From contig CAKVKI010000002.1 in NCBI GenBank assembly GCA_934754975.1, positions 1 to 33,457 of the forward strand: a DNA stretch of 33,457 nucleotides, given 5' to 3'. Made by a program: the position numbers and the translations under genes. Below the pieces are notes generated by a model. It was not told the origin of the DNA. It saw only the letters and a list, made by a program, of their open reading frames with translations, and searched no databases. The DNA is from an uncultured Alistipes sp. Lineage in GTDB: Bacteria > Bacteroidota > Bacteroidia > Bacteroidales > Rikenellaceae. Shown in pieces: positions 7,838 through 15,632 of this stretch (position 1 is the stretch's first letter; every line of letters starts with the position of its first letter).

Positions 7838-9895
7838 ATGAAAAAGACATTTATATTCGCTCTGCTCGGCCTGCTGTTCTGCGCCTCGTGCGTGGACCTG
7901 GACATTCCGCCGAAGAACATCATCACCGACAAAGACCTGCTGTCGAACGACTCGGGCATGGAGATCTACATGGCGCGCCTGTACAGCAACATGCCTTTCG
8001 AGGACTTCAAGTACATGGCCCAGTGGGGCGTCACGTTCAACTCGTGGCTGGGTTCGATGGGCATCGAGGGCACCGGCGAGGCGCTCAACCGCGACGGCAT
8101 CTGCACCGCCTTCACCAATGAAGAGACCCCCTACTGGGGCAAGGCGTTTCCCCTGCTGCGCGACGCCAACTACCTGATCGAGAACCTGCCCCGGTTCCGC
8201 AGCTCCTACATCGAAGAGACCTACAACGACTACTTGGGACAGGCCTATTTCGTCCGCGCCTTCGTATTCTACGCCATGGCCAAACGCTTCGGCGGCATTC
8301 CGCTGGTGACGCATGTCATCCAGTACCCCGCCGAATCGAGTACGCTCGAAGTGCCCCGCTCCTCGGAGGAGGAGACCTGGAACCAAATCCTCGCCGATTT
8401 CAACCAGGCGGTCGAACTGCTCAAACCGGTCAGCGCGACGAGCGGCTACGCCAATAAATACGTGGCGCTGGCCTACAAGTCCGAAGCCATGCTCTATGCC
8501 GGCTGCGTCGCCAAATACAACCAGACCGTCTCGGGACACCTGACGGGCTTCGGCCAGAAAACCGGCGTGCGCGTGATGGGCTTCGCCGAAAATTCGTGGG
8601 AAGCGGCTTCGAAAAAGTACTTCAAAGAGGCTTACCTGGCCGCCCGCAAGGTCATCGGCGACGGCAAATATTCGCTCTATAAGAAGAAATGGGCCGCCAA
8701 CGATCCCGAAGCGCAGTACCAGAACATGGTGGAGATGTTCAGCGACCTGAGCAGTCCCGAAAACATCTACGTAAAGGAGTACTCCTATCCCACCATGACC
8801 CACGGATACGACGCCTACAGCTCCCCGTTCATCTTCCGTGCGCCCCTGGCCTCGGGCACCTGCGCCACGCTCGACTTCCTCGAACTGTACGAGGGCTTCG
8901 ACCGCTACTCCGACGGAACGGTCCGCGTCACCGACGGCGCGTCGAACACCCAGGGCAACTACCTGATGTACGACAGCCCGCTGGACTTCTTCAAGAACGC
9001 CGAACCGCGCCTGCGCGCCTATGTGATCTTCCCCGACGACATGTTCAAAGGGCAGCAGATCGAAATCCGCGCCGGCGTCTACACGGGCGACACGCCCGTC
9101 AAGCCGCTGTTCGACGACTACTCTTACGCTTCGGCCGAAACCCGCTACCAGCAGCTGAAGGCCTACACGGACAAACCCAAGACGCTCTACCTCAGCCCGC
9201 GCGAAGGCTCCAGCCAGGAGATCGTCACCTACGACGGCAGGCAGATGACCGCCGCCGGAGCCAACGGCCCGTTCTACGACAACGGCGAAGGCTGCCTGAC
9301 GGGACTCTACGGCCGCAAATGGCTCAACCCCGATCCTTCGTTCCAGCCCGGAGAGGGTAAATCGGCGCAGCCGTTCATCCTGATGCGTTACGCCGACGTG
9401 CTGCTCAACGCCGCCGAAGCGGCCGTCGAGCTGGCCCTTGCCGGCGAACCCTCGCCCGACGAGGCCGACCTGCTGCAGGTCGCCACCGACGCCGTGAACG
9501 ACATCCGCGAACGCGCGGGCGCAGCGCAGCTCGGCGCCAAAATCGCGGCGACCGAAGCGGGCCGCAACATCGTGCGCAAGGAGCGCCGCAAGGAACTCGC
9601 CCTCGAACACAAGACCAAGTGGGACCTGCGCCGCTGGCGCGTATGGCACTACGAGAACCGCGACGGTTTCTGGGGTGAGAAACGCGATAAGAACCTCTTC
9701 AGCAACGACACGCGTTACCGCTTCCGCGGCCTGTATCCGTTCTTCTCGACCAAGCAGAACAAGTACTTCTTCGACGCCCGCTTCCAGTGGGTAAGCCAGA
9801 AGACCTTCGAGTACAAGATCATCGACTATTACTTCGGAATCCCCGGCAACGAGGTGGTCAAAAGTCCGGTGATCGACCAGCAGCCCAACAGATAA
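7838..9895 (+). CDS. SusD/RagB family nutrient-binding lipoprotein (locus 1)
   Basis: 685 residues, on the long side for SusD proteins. The lipoprotein signal ends at Cys18 (FCASC) and is followed by VDLDIPPKN, the usual start of the family. The SusD N-terminal part includes YLIENLPRFRSSYIEETYNDYLGQAYFVRAF. The RagB C-terminal part includes ILMRYADVLLNAAEAAVE, VNDIRERAGA, NIVRKERRKELALEHKTKWDLRRW and a late aromatic-rich tail. It caps the partner SusC channel and delivers glycan to it. The stop codon TAA overlaps an ATG by one base (TAATG, 9893-9897), suggesting translational coupling to the next gene. Confidence 0.95.
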   Translation: MKKTFIFALLGLLFCASCVDLDIPPKNIITDKDLLSNDSGMEIYMARLYSNMPFEDFKYMAQWGVTFNSWLGSMGIEGTGEALNRDGICTAFTNEETPYWGKAFPLLRDANYLIENLPRFRSSYIEETYNDYLGQAYFVRAFVFYAMAKRFGGIPLVTHVIQYPAESSTLEVPRSSEEETWNQILADFNQAVELLKPVSATSGYANKYVALAYKSEAMLYAGCVAKYNQTVSGHLTGFGQKTGVRVMGFAENSWEAASKKYFKEAYLAARKVIGDGKYSLYKKKWAANDPEAQYQNMVEMFSDLSSPENIYVKEYSYPTMTHGYDAYSSPFIFRAPLASGTCATLDFLELYEGFDRYSDGTVRVTDGASNTQGNYLMYDSPLDFFKNAEPRLRAYVIFPDDMFKGQQIEIRAGVYTGDTPVKPLFDDYSYASAETRYQQLKAYTDKPKTLYLSPREGSSQEIVTYDGRQMTAAGANGPFYDNGEGCLTGLYGRKWLNPDPSFQPGEGKSAQPFILMRYADVLLNAAEAAVELALAGEPSPDEADLLQVATDAVNDIRERAGAAQLGAKIAATEAGRNIVRKERRKELALEHKTKWDLRRWRVWHYENRDGFWGEKRDKNLFSNDTRYRFRGLYPFFSTKQNKYFFDARFQWVSQKTFEYKIIDYYFGIPGNEVVKSPVIDQQPNR

Positions 9896-9924
9896 TGAAC
9901 GTCAATCCAAAAGAGTACACGGCA

Positions 9925-10737
9925 ATGAAAAAGATAGTATTTTACACCCTCCTGCTCGCATCGCTCTCGCTGGGCGCCTGCGACATGTTCGAGATCGACA
10001 ATTACGACGAACCGGCCGAAACGCTGCGCGGCGAGGTCGTGGACGCGGCTACCGGCAAACGGGTCCTCACCGACCAGGGCAGCGAAGGCATCCGCATCCG
10101 CCTGACCGAGGACAGCTGGGGTCCGAACGCCACGCCCAACGATTTCTACTGCAAATCCGACGGCACGTTCCAGAACACCAAGGTCTTCAAGGGCTTCTAC
10201 AACATCCGCATCGACGGCCCGTTCATCCCGCTGGTCCGCGAAGACCTGCGCGGCGTGCCCCTGGCCGACGAGACCAAGAACATCAAGATCAGCGGCACCA
10301 CCGAAGTCCGCTTCGAGGTGCAGCCCTTCCTGAACGTGGAGTTCGTCGGAACGCCTTCGGTCAGCAACGGCAAAGTCTCGGCGCAGGTGCGCGTCACGCG
10401 CGCCGTGTCGAAAGACGAGTTCCGTTCGAAGATCGAGCCGATGGGCGACTACGACGAGAATTTCCTCAACATGACCGACATCCAGCTGTTCGTCAGCTAC
10501 TCGTCGAGCGTGGGCTACCGCGCCCGCGACGAGCGCTGGTCGAACAAGATCGAATACGGCGGCAACGACTTCGACGCCCTGTTCGGCAAGACGGTTTCGA
10601 TCAAGTCCAACGGCACCATCCCCTCGGGACGCAAGGTCTTCGTCCGTGCGGCGGCCCGCATCAACTACTCGACGCCCAAGGCCGACGGCACGCGCCGCTG
10701 GAACTACAGCGAACCGATGGAGGTGATCGTTCCGTAA
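9925..10737 (+). CDS. DUF3823-family lipoprotein
   Basis: 270 residues from this ATG. Lipoprotein signal MKKIVFYTLLLASLSLGAC, Cys19, followed by acidic residues. The body matches the DUF3823 pattern found directly after SusD genes: DNYDEPAETLRGEVVDAATGK (a transthyretin-like beta fold), then GPFIPL and a C-terminal Ig-like half (VEFVGTPSVSNGKVSAQVRVTR ending EPMEVIVP). The family is thought to be an accessory surface glycan-binding or SusCD-associated protein; no enzymatic motif is visible. I chose 9925 because it opens the signal peptide directly. An in-frame ATG at 9895 overlapping the SusD stop (TAATG) would add ten residues and is a real alternative. Confidence 0.85.
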   Translation: MKKIVFYTLLLASLSLGACDMFEIDNYDEPAETLRGEVVDAATGKRVLTDQGSEGIRIRLTEDSWGPNATPNDFYCKSDGTFQNTKVFKGFYNIRIDGPFIPLVREDLRGVPLADETKNIKISGTTEVRFEVQPFLNVEFVGTPSVSNGKVSAQVRVTRAVSKDEFRSKIEPMGDYDENFLNMTDIQLFVSYSSSVGYRARDERWSNKIEYGGNDFDALFGKTVSIKSNGTIPSGRKVFVRAAARINYSTPKADGTRRWNYSEPMEVIVP

Positions 10738-10753
10738 CATCCCGCGTTTAAGG

Positions 10754-10855
10754 TTCGGAGCCGCCGCCCCGTGCGGGGAACGGCTCCGAATCCTGAACTT
10801 TTCCGGCAGGTTATCAGGCCGCTCCCGCAAGGCCGCGGCCTGATTTCTTCCTGCC
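10754..10855 (+). terminator. Tandem hairpins after the SusCD-DUF3823 segment (internal terminator or attenuator)
   Basis: Hairpin 1: TTCGGAGCCG (10754-10763) pairs perfectly with CGGCTCCGAA (10781-10790), and CCCC/GGGG pairs inside. A short CTTTTCC follows. Hairpin 2: ATCAGGCCG (10813-10821) pairs perfectly with CGGCCTGAT (10836-10844), followed by TTTCTT. It is enclosed by GGCAGG (10805-10810) and CCTGCC (10850-10855). The T-tracts are short, so termination is probably partial. The next gene starts 38 bases later on the same strand. Confidence 0.6.
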
Positions 10856-10892
10856 AATCACCGATTCATAACCTTTTTACTGCAAACCACGC

Positions 10893-13076
10893 ATGAAAAA
10901 ACAACTGCTGGCCCTCTGCTTCCTGGGACTCGCCCTCCAGCCGCAGCTCGAAGCCCAGCCCCGACAGGACAACGTCAAGACGACGTTCCAGACCTCCCGC
11001 GAATGGAGACCCACGATAGACAACAGGGCCGACGCCGCCATGATTTACGGTGTCGGCGGCAACCCTTCCGACCGCTCGAAGCGCGTCCCCTTCGAGGAGC
11101 GCGTGCAGTCGTGGCGCGACCGGGGTTACACCGCCCACTTCATGACCGGCATCGCCTGGGGCGAATACCAGGACTACTTCACCGGAGAGTGGGACGGCCG
11201 CTGGCATCTGGACGAAGGTCAGGTGCAGCGCAACGGCGACACCATCTGGCACGGACGCTTGGTTCCCTACATCGTCCCTTCGCAGAACTACCTCGACTAC
11301 CTCAAGGAGCGGCACGTAAAGCGGGTGATCGACGCCGGCATCGACGCGATCTTCATGGAAGAGCCCGAATTCTGGGCCCGCGCGGGTTACAGCGAGGCTT
11401 TCAAACGCGAGTGGAAGAAGTATTACGGCTTCGACTGGCGGCCCCAGCACGAATCGCCCGAAAACACCTACCTCTCGAGCAAGCTCAAATACCAGCTCTA
11501 CTACAACGCCCTGAAGGAGGTCTTCACCTTCGCCAAGGAGTACGGCAAAAGCAAGGGCATCGACGTCAAATGCTACGTGCCGACCCATTCGCTCGTGAAC
11601 TATTCCCAGTGGATGATCGTCAGCCCCGAAGCGAGCCTGGCCTCCCTGCCCTGCGTGGACGGCTACATCGCGCAGGTGTGGACCGGGACCTCGCGCGAAC
11701 CCAACTTCTTCGACGGCAAACGCCGCGAACGGGTCTTCGAGACCGCATTCCTCGAATACGGCTCGATGGAGTCCATGACCGCCCCCACGGGCCGCAAGAT
11801 GTTCTTCCTCACCGACCCGATCGAAGACTGGCCGAGGGACTGGGCCGACTACAAACGCAACTACCAGGCGACCTTCACGGCCCAGCTGCTCTACCCCCAG
11901 ATCGCCGACTACGAGGTCATGCCGTGGCCCGAGCGCATCTACGAGGGGCTTTACCGCACCAGCCCCGACAGCGACGAAAAGGAGCGCATCCCGCGCCACT
12001 ACTCGACCCAGATGCAGGTGATGATCAACTCCCTGAACAGCATGCCCGCCACGCATACACAGGTATCGGGGTCGCAGGGCGTCAGCGTCCTGATGGCCAA
12101 CTCACTGATGTTCCAGCGCTTCCCGACGCACGCCGGATACGAAGATCCCCAGCTGGCCAATTTCTACGGACAGGCCCTGCCGCTGCTCAAGCGCGGCGTC
12201 CCCGTCAAAACGGTCCATATCGAGAACCTCGGCTACGAAAAGGCGCTTGCAGACACGAAAGTCCTGCTGATGTCCTATTCGAACATGAAGCCCCTCGAAG
12301 CGCAGGCCCACGCCCACATCGCGCGCTGGGTCAGGGCGGGCGGCACGCTGGTTTACAGCGGCCGTGACGACGACCCGTTCCAGACCGTGCAGGAGTGGTG
12401 GAACACCGGCGGCAACGCCTATGCCGCCCCCGCCGACCACCTCTTCGAACAGATGGGCATCCCGGCCGCCGCCCCCGAAGGGGAGTACCGTTACGGGAAG
12501 GGCACGGTCCGCATCCTGCGCGCCGATCCCAAGGAGTTCGTGCTGACCGCCGGCGGCGACGGCCGCCTGATCGACGCCGTGAAGCGGCTCTACGAAGAGA
12601 AGGCCCGCGCCGGAAAGCTGGAATTCAAGAACAGCTTCTACCTCCGACGGGGCGTCTACGACCTCATAGCCGTGCTGGACGAAAGCGTGAGCGGCGAACC
12701 CTATGTGATCGAGGGCGAGCTGATCGACCTGTTCGATCCCGCGCTGCCCGTCTGCACCTCCCGTACCGTCCGTCCGGGCGAACAGGCGCTCCTGCTCGAC
12801 GTCGGCCGGGTGAAAAACAAGCGGCAGCCGCAGATCCTCGCCGCCGCAAGCCGGGCTTACGATGAGAAGAGCGACAAACACTCCTATTCGTTCGTGGCGA
12901 AAAGCCCCGTGAACACGACCAACGTCTCGCGCGTGCTGCTGCCCGCCCAACCCATGAGCGTCACGGTGAACGGCGAGGAGAAACTGAACGAAAACGCCTG
13001 GGACGCCCGCACCCGCACCTACCTGCTCCAATTCGAGAACGACCCCGACGGCGTCGCGGTGCGTTTCGCCTGGTAA
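10893..13076 (+). CDS. Secreted GH42-like clan GH-A glycoside hydrolase, family unassigned
   Basis: 727 residues. A signal peptide (MKKQLLALCFLGLALQPQLEAQ) carries no lipobox Cys, so a periplasmic location is likely. Residues ~40-370 read as a TIM barrel. DAIFMEEPEFWARAGYSEAFKREWKKYYG (151-179) resembles the GH42 acid/base region, with E159 as candidate acid/base. IADYEVMPWPERIYEGLY (337-354) offers E341 or E347 as nucleophile. Residues ~395-495 (GVSVLMANSLMF ... LLMSYSNMKPLEAQAHAHIARWVRAGGTLVYSG) resemble the GATase-like beta-galactosidase trimerisation domain, and a beta-rich tail follows. GH42 itself is beta-galactosidase. GH164 beta-mannosidases share this layout and would fit a mannose locus, but I cannot confirm it. 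It lies between the hairpins at 10754-10855 and the DUF4965 gene. Function as a glycosidase is likely; the substrate is unknown. Confidence 0.68.
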   Translation: MKKQLLALCFLGLALQPQLEAQPRQDNVKTTFQTSREWRPTIDNRADAAMIYGVGGNPSDRSKRVPFEERVQSWRDRGYTAHFMTGIAWGEYQDYFTGEWDGRWHLDEGQVQRNGDTIWHGRLVPYIVPSQNYLDYLKERHVKRVIDAGIDAIFMEEPEFWARAGYSEAFKREWKKYYGFDWRPQHESPENTYLSSKLKYQLYYNALKEVFTFAKEYGKSKGIDVKCYVPTHSLVNYSQWMIVSPEASLASLPCVDGYIAQVWTGTSREPNFFDGKRRERVFETAFLEYGSMESMTAPTGRKMFFLTDPIEDWPRDWADYKRNYQATFTAQLLYPQIADYEVMPWPERIYEGLYRTSPDSDEKERIPRHYSTQMQVMINSLNSMPATHTQVSGSQGVSVLMANSLMFQRFPTHAGYEDPQLANFYGQALPLLKRGVPVKTVHIENLGYEKALADTKVLLMSYSNMKPLEAQAHAHIARWVRAGGTLVYSGRDDDPFQTVQEWWNTGGNAYAAPADHLFEQMGIPAAAPEGEYRYGKGTVRILRADPKEFVLTAGGDGRLIDAVKRLYEEKARAGKLEFKNSFYLRRGVYDLIAVLDESVSGEPYVIEGELIDLFDPALPVCTSRTVRPGEQALLLDVGRVKNKRQPQILAAASRAYDEKSDKHSYSFVAKSPVNTTNVSRVLLPAQPMSVTVNGEEKLNENAWDARTRTYLLQFENDPDGVAVRFAW

Positions 13077-13139
13077 GTCCCGGCAGAACGGCAGACAATC
13101 ACCCAATAATAAACATAACCGAACAACAATCAGTTTCCG

Positions 13140-15632
13140 ATGAAGAAAACATTTTTAATGCTGCTGCCCCTGCTCGGCCTCGTCTCGTGCGGCGGGCCGG
13201 GTGCGGCGGACTGCGAAGTCGTGAAGAACGACCTGAGGGCCCCGGCCTACCCGCTGGTGACCATCGACCCCTACACCAGCGCCTGGTCCATGACCGACAA
13301 CCTGTACGACGGCTCCGTGAAACACTGGACCGGCAAGGACTTCCCGCTGATCGGCGTGCTGAAAGTCGACGGCGTCCCCTACCGGTTCATGGGCACCGAG
13401 GACCCGGAGATGCAGCCCATAGTCCCCACCTCGCTCCAGGGCGAGTGGCGCGGACGCTACACGACCGACCGGCCTGCGGGCGACTGGACGTCGCCGGATT
13501 TCGACGATTCCAAGTGGAAAACCGACCGCGGCGCCTTCGGCACCAGGATCAACGAGCCGACCGCCAAAACCGACTGGACGACCGAGCGCATCTGGGTGCG
13601 CCGGAGCGTCACACTGGACGAAGCCCCCGGCGAAAAACCGGTCTGGCTGGAGTTCTCCAACGATGACGACGCCGTGTTCTACATCAACGGCCGCGAAGTC
13701 TACAGCACGGGCGCGACCTGCAACAAGAACGTGCTGGTGAAGCTTCCCGCCGAAGTTTCGAAAACCCTCTGCAAGGGCGAGAACCTGATCGCCGCCCAGT
13801 GCTGGAACCCGGTCGGCAACGGCCTGCTGGACTTCGGCCTGCTGGTGCAGAAGGAGCTGCACACGACGCTTGAAAAGACCGCCGTGCAGACCTCCGCCGA
13901 CGTGCAGGCGACGCAGACCCACTATACGTTCACCTGCGGCGGGGTCGATCTCGGGCTGACCTTTTCCGCCCCGCTCTTCCTGGACGACCTCGCCCTGCTG
14001 AGCCGTCCGGTGAATTACCTGACCTACCGCACGACCTCCAACGACGGCAAACCGCACGTAGTGCAGCTCTACATCGAAGCTTCGCCGCGCTGGGCGCTCG
14101 ACCAGCCCTACCAGGAGTCGGTGAGCGAATGTTTCGAGGAGGACGGACTGCTGCTGCTCAAGTCGGGCAGCAAGGAACAGCCCGTGCTGGCCAAGCGCGG
14201 CGACGACCTGCGCATCGACTGGGGCTACTTCTACCTGGCCGCCGGGAAGGAAAACACCACCTGCGGCGTAGGCTCCAGCGACGAACTGCGCACCGCTTTC
14301 ATCAACGGCACGACCGTCGGCAAACCGGGTCCGGCCGAGAACGCCGCGGGCAAAATGGCCCTCACGCGCAATCTGGGCGAAGTGACCGAGGCCTCGGGCA
14401 AAATTATGATCGGTTACGACGACCTCTATTCGATTCAGTATTTCGGCGAGAACCTGCGCCCCTACTGGAACCGCAGGGGCGACCGGACCATCGTCGAAGA
14501 GTTCCGCGCCGCCGACAGGGAGTACGAACAACTGCTCAGGCGCTGCTATGCCTTCGACCGGGAGCTGATGCGCGAGGCGGCCAAAGCCGGCGGTAAGAAG
14601 TACGCCGAACTCTGCGCCCTGGCCTACCGCCAGTCCATCGCGGCCCACAAGCTGGTCGAATCCCCCGACGGCGAACTGCTCCTGCTCTCGAAGGAGAACG
14701 ACAGCAACGGTTCGGTCGGCACCGTGGACATCACCTACCCCTCGTCCCCGCTGTTCCTCTACTACAACCCCGAACTGGCGAAGGCCCTGATGAACCACAT
14801 CTTCCACTACAGCGAAAGCGGCCGGTGGACCAAGCCCTTCCCGGCCCACGACGTGGGCACCTATCCGCTGGCCAACGGCCAGACCTACGGCGGCGACATG
14901 CCGATCGAGGAGGCGGGCAACATGCTGGCCGTGACGGCCGCCGTCTGCGCCATGGAGGGCAGCGCGGCCTATGCCGAGAAGCACTGGGACACGCTGACCA
15001 CATGGACCGACTACCTCGTCCGATACGGTCTCGACCCCGAAAACCAGCTCTGCACCGACGACTTCGCGGGCCACTTCGCCCACAATGTGAACCTCTCGGC
15101 CAAGGCGATTGTCGGCATAGCCTGCTACGGCCGTATGGCCGAAATGCTCGGCAAACGGGAGACAGCCGAGAAATACACCGCCAAAGCCCGCGAAATGGCG
15201 CAGGAGTGGATGCGGATGGCCGACGACGGCGACCACTACCGCCTGACGTTCGACAAGCCCGGCACCTGGAGCCAGAAATACAACCTCATATGGGACAAAC
15301 TGCTCGGACTCGGCATCTTCCCGCAGGAGGTCCCGCAGAAGGAGATCGCCTACTACCTCACCCGCCAGAACCGCTACGGCCTGCCGCTCGACAACCGCGA
15401 GACCTACACCAAGGCCGACTGGATCGTCTGGACCGCCACGCTGGCCGACGACAAGGCAACCTTCGAGCGGTTCATCGACCCGCTGCACCTGTTTATGAAT
15501 GAGACCGTGGACCGTCTTCCGATGTCCGACTGGGTCTTTACGGACAAACCCAACCGCCGCGGCTTCAAGGCCCGCGCGGTCGTCGGAGGTTATTATATCA
15601 AAATGCTGGAATCGAAATGCAAATCCAACTAA
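13140..15632 (+). CDS. DUF4964/DUF5127/DUF4965/glutaminase A-like lipoprotein with inserted jelly-roll
   Basis: 830 residues. Lipoprotein signal MKKTFLMLLPLLGLVSC, Cys17, followed by GGPG. The absence of acidic residues there suggests the periplasmic face. Residues 31-90 (LRAPAYPLVTIDPYTSAWS, NLYDGSVKHWTG) are DUF4964-like. Residues ~91-240 are a galactose-binding-like jelly roll (DWTSPDFDDSKWKTDRGAFG, RIWVRRSVTL, VFYINGREVY, ENLIAAQCWNP) set between DUF4964 and DUF5127 (~245-490). DUF4965 and the DUF1793/glutaminase A-like helical domain follow, with TYGGDMPIEEAGNML near residue 590. The family is named after fungal glutaminase A, but in glycan loci of Bacteroidota it is commonly suspected to act on glycans. 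The true reaction is unknown here. Its last 16 bases overlap the GH92 start, so the two are probably translated together. Confidence 0.82.
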   Translation: MKKTFLMLLPLLGLVSCGGPGAADCEVVKNDLRAPAYPLVTIDPYTSAWSMTDNLYDGSVKHWTGKDFPLIGVLKVDGVPYRFMGTEDPEMQPIVPTSLQGEWRGRYTTDRPAGDWTSPDFDDSKWKTDRGAFGTRINEPTAKTDWTTERIWVRRSVTLDEAPGEKPVWLEFSNDDDAVFYINGREVYSTGATCNKNVLVKLPAEVSKTLCKGENLIAAQCWNPVGNGLLDFGLLVQKELHTTLEKTAVQTSADVQATQTHYTFTCGGVDLGLTFSAPLFLDDLALLSRPVNYLTYRTTSNDGKPHVVQLYIEASPRWALDQPYQESVSECFEEDGLLLLKSGSKEQPVLAKRGDDLRIDWGYFYLAAGKENTTCGVGSSDELRTAFINGTTVGKPGPAENAAGKMALTRNLGEVTEASGKIMIGYDDLYSIQYFGENLRPYWNRRGDRTIVEEFRAADREYEQLLRRCYAFDRELMREAAKAGGKKYAELCALAYRQSIAAHKLVESPDGELLLLSKENDSNGSVGTVDITYPSSPLFLYYNPELAKALMNHIFHYSESGRWTKPFPAHDVGTYPLANGQTYGGDMPIEEAGNMLAVTAAVCAMEGSAAYAEKHWDTLTTWTDYLVRYGLDPENQLCTDDFAGHFAHNVNLSAKAIVGIACYGRMAEMLGKRETAEKYTAKAREMAQEWMRMADDGDHYRLTFDKPGTWSQKYNLIWDKLLGLGIFPQEVPQKEIAYYLTRQNRYGLPLDNRETYTKADWIVWTATLADDKATFERFIDPLHLFMNETVDRLPMSDWVFTDKPNRRGFKARAVVGGYYIKMLESKCKSN

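Noticed and set aside
9787..9924. Start of the DUF3823 gene inside the SusD gene
   Set aside because: The first 36 residues are out-of-frame SusD sequence; the signal peptide begins at 9925, with 9895 the only plausible alternative.
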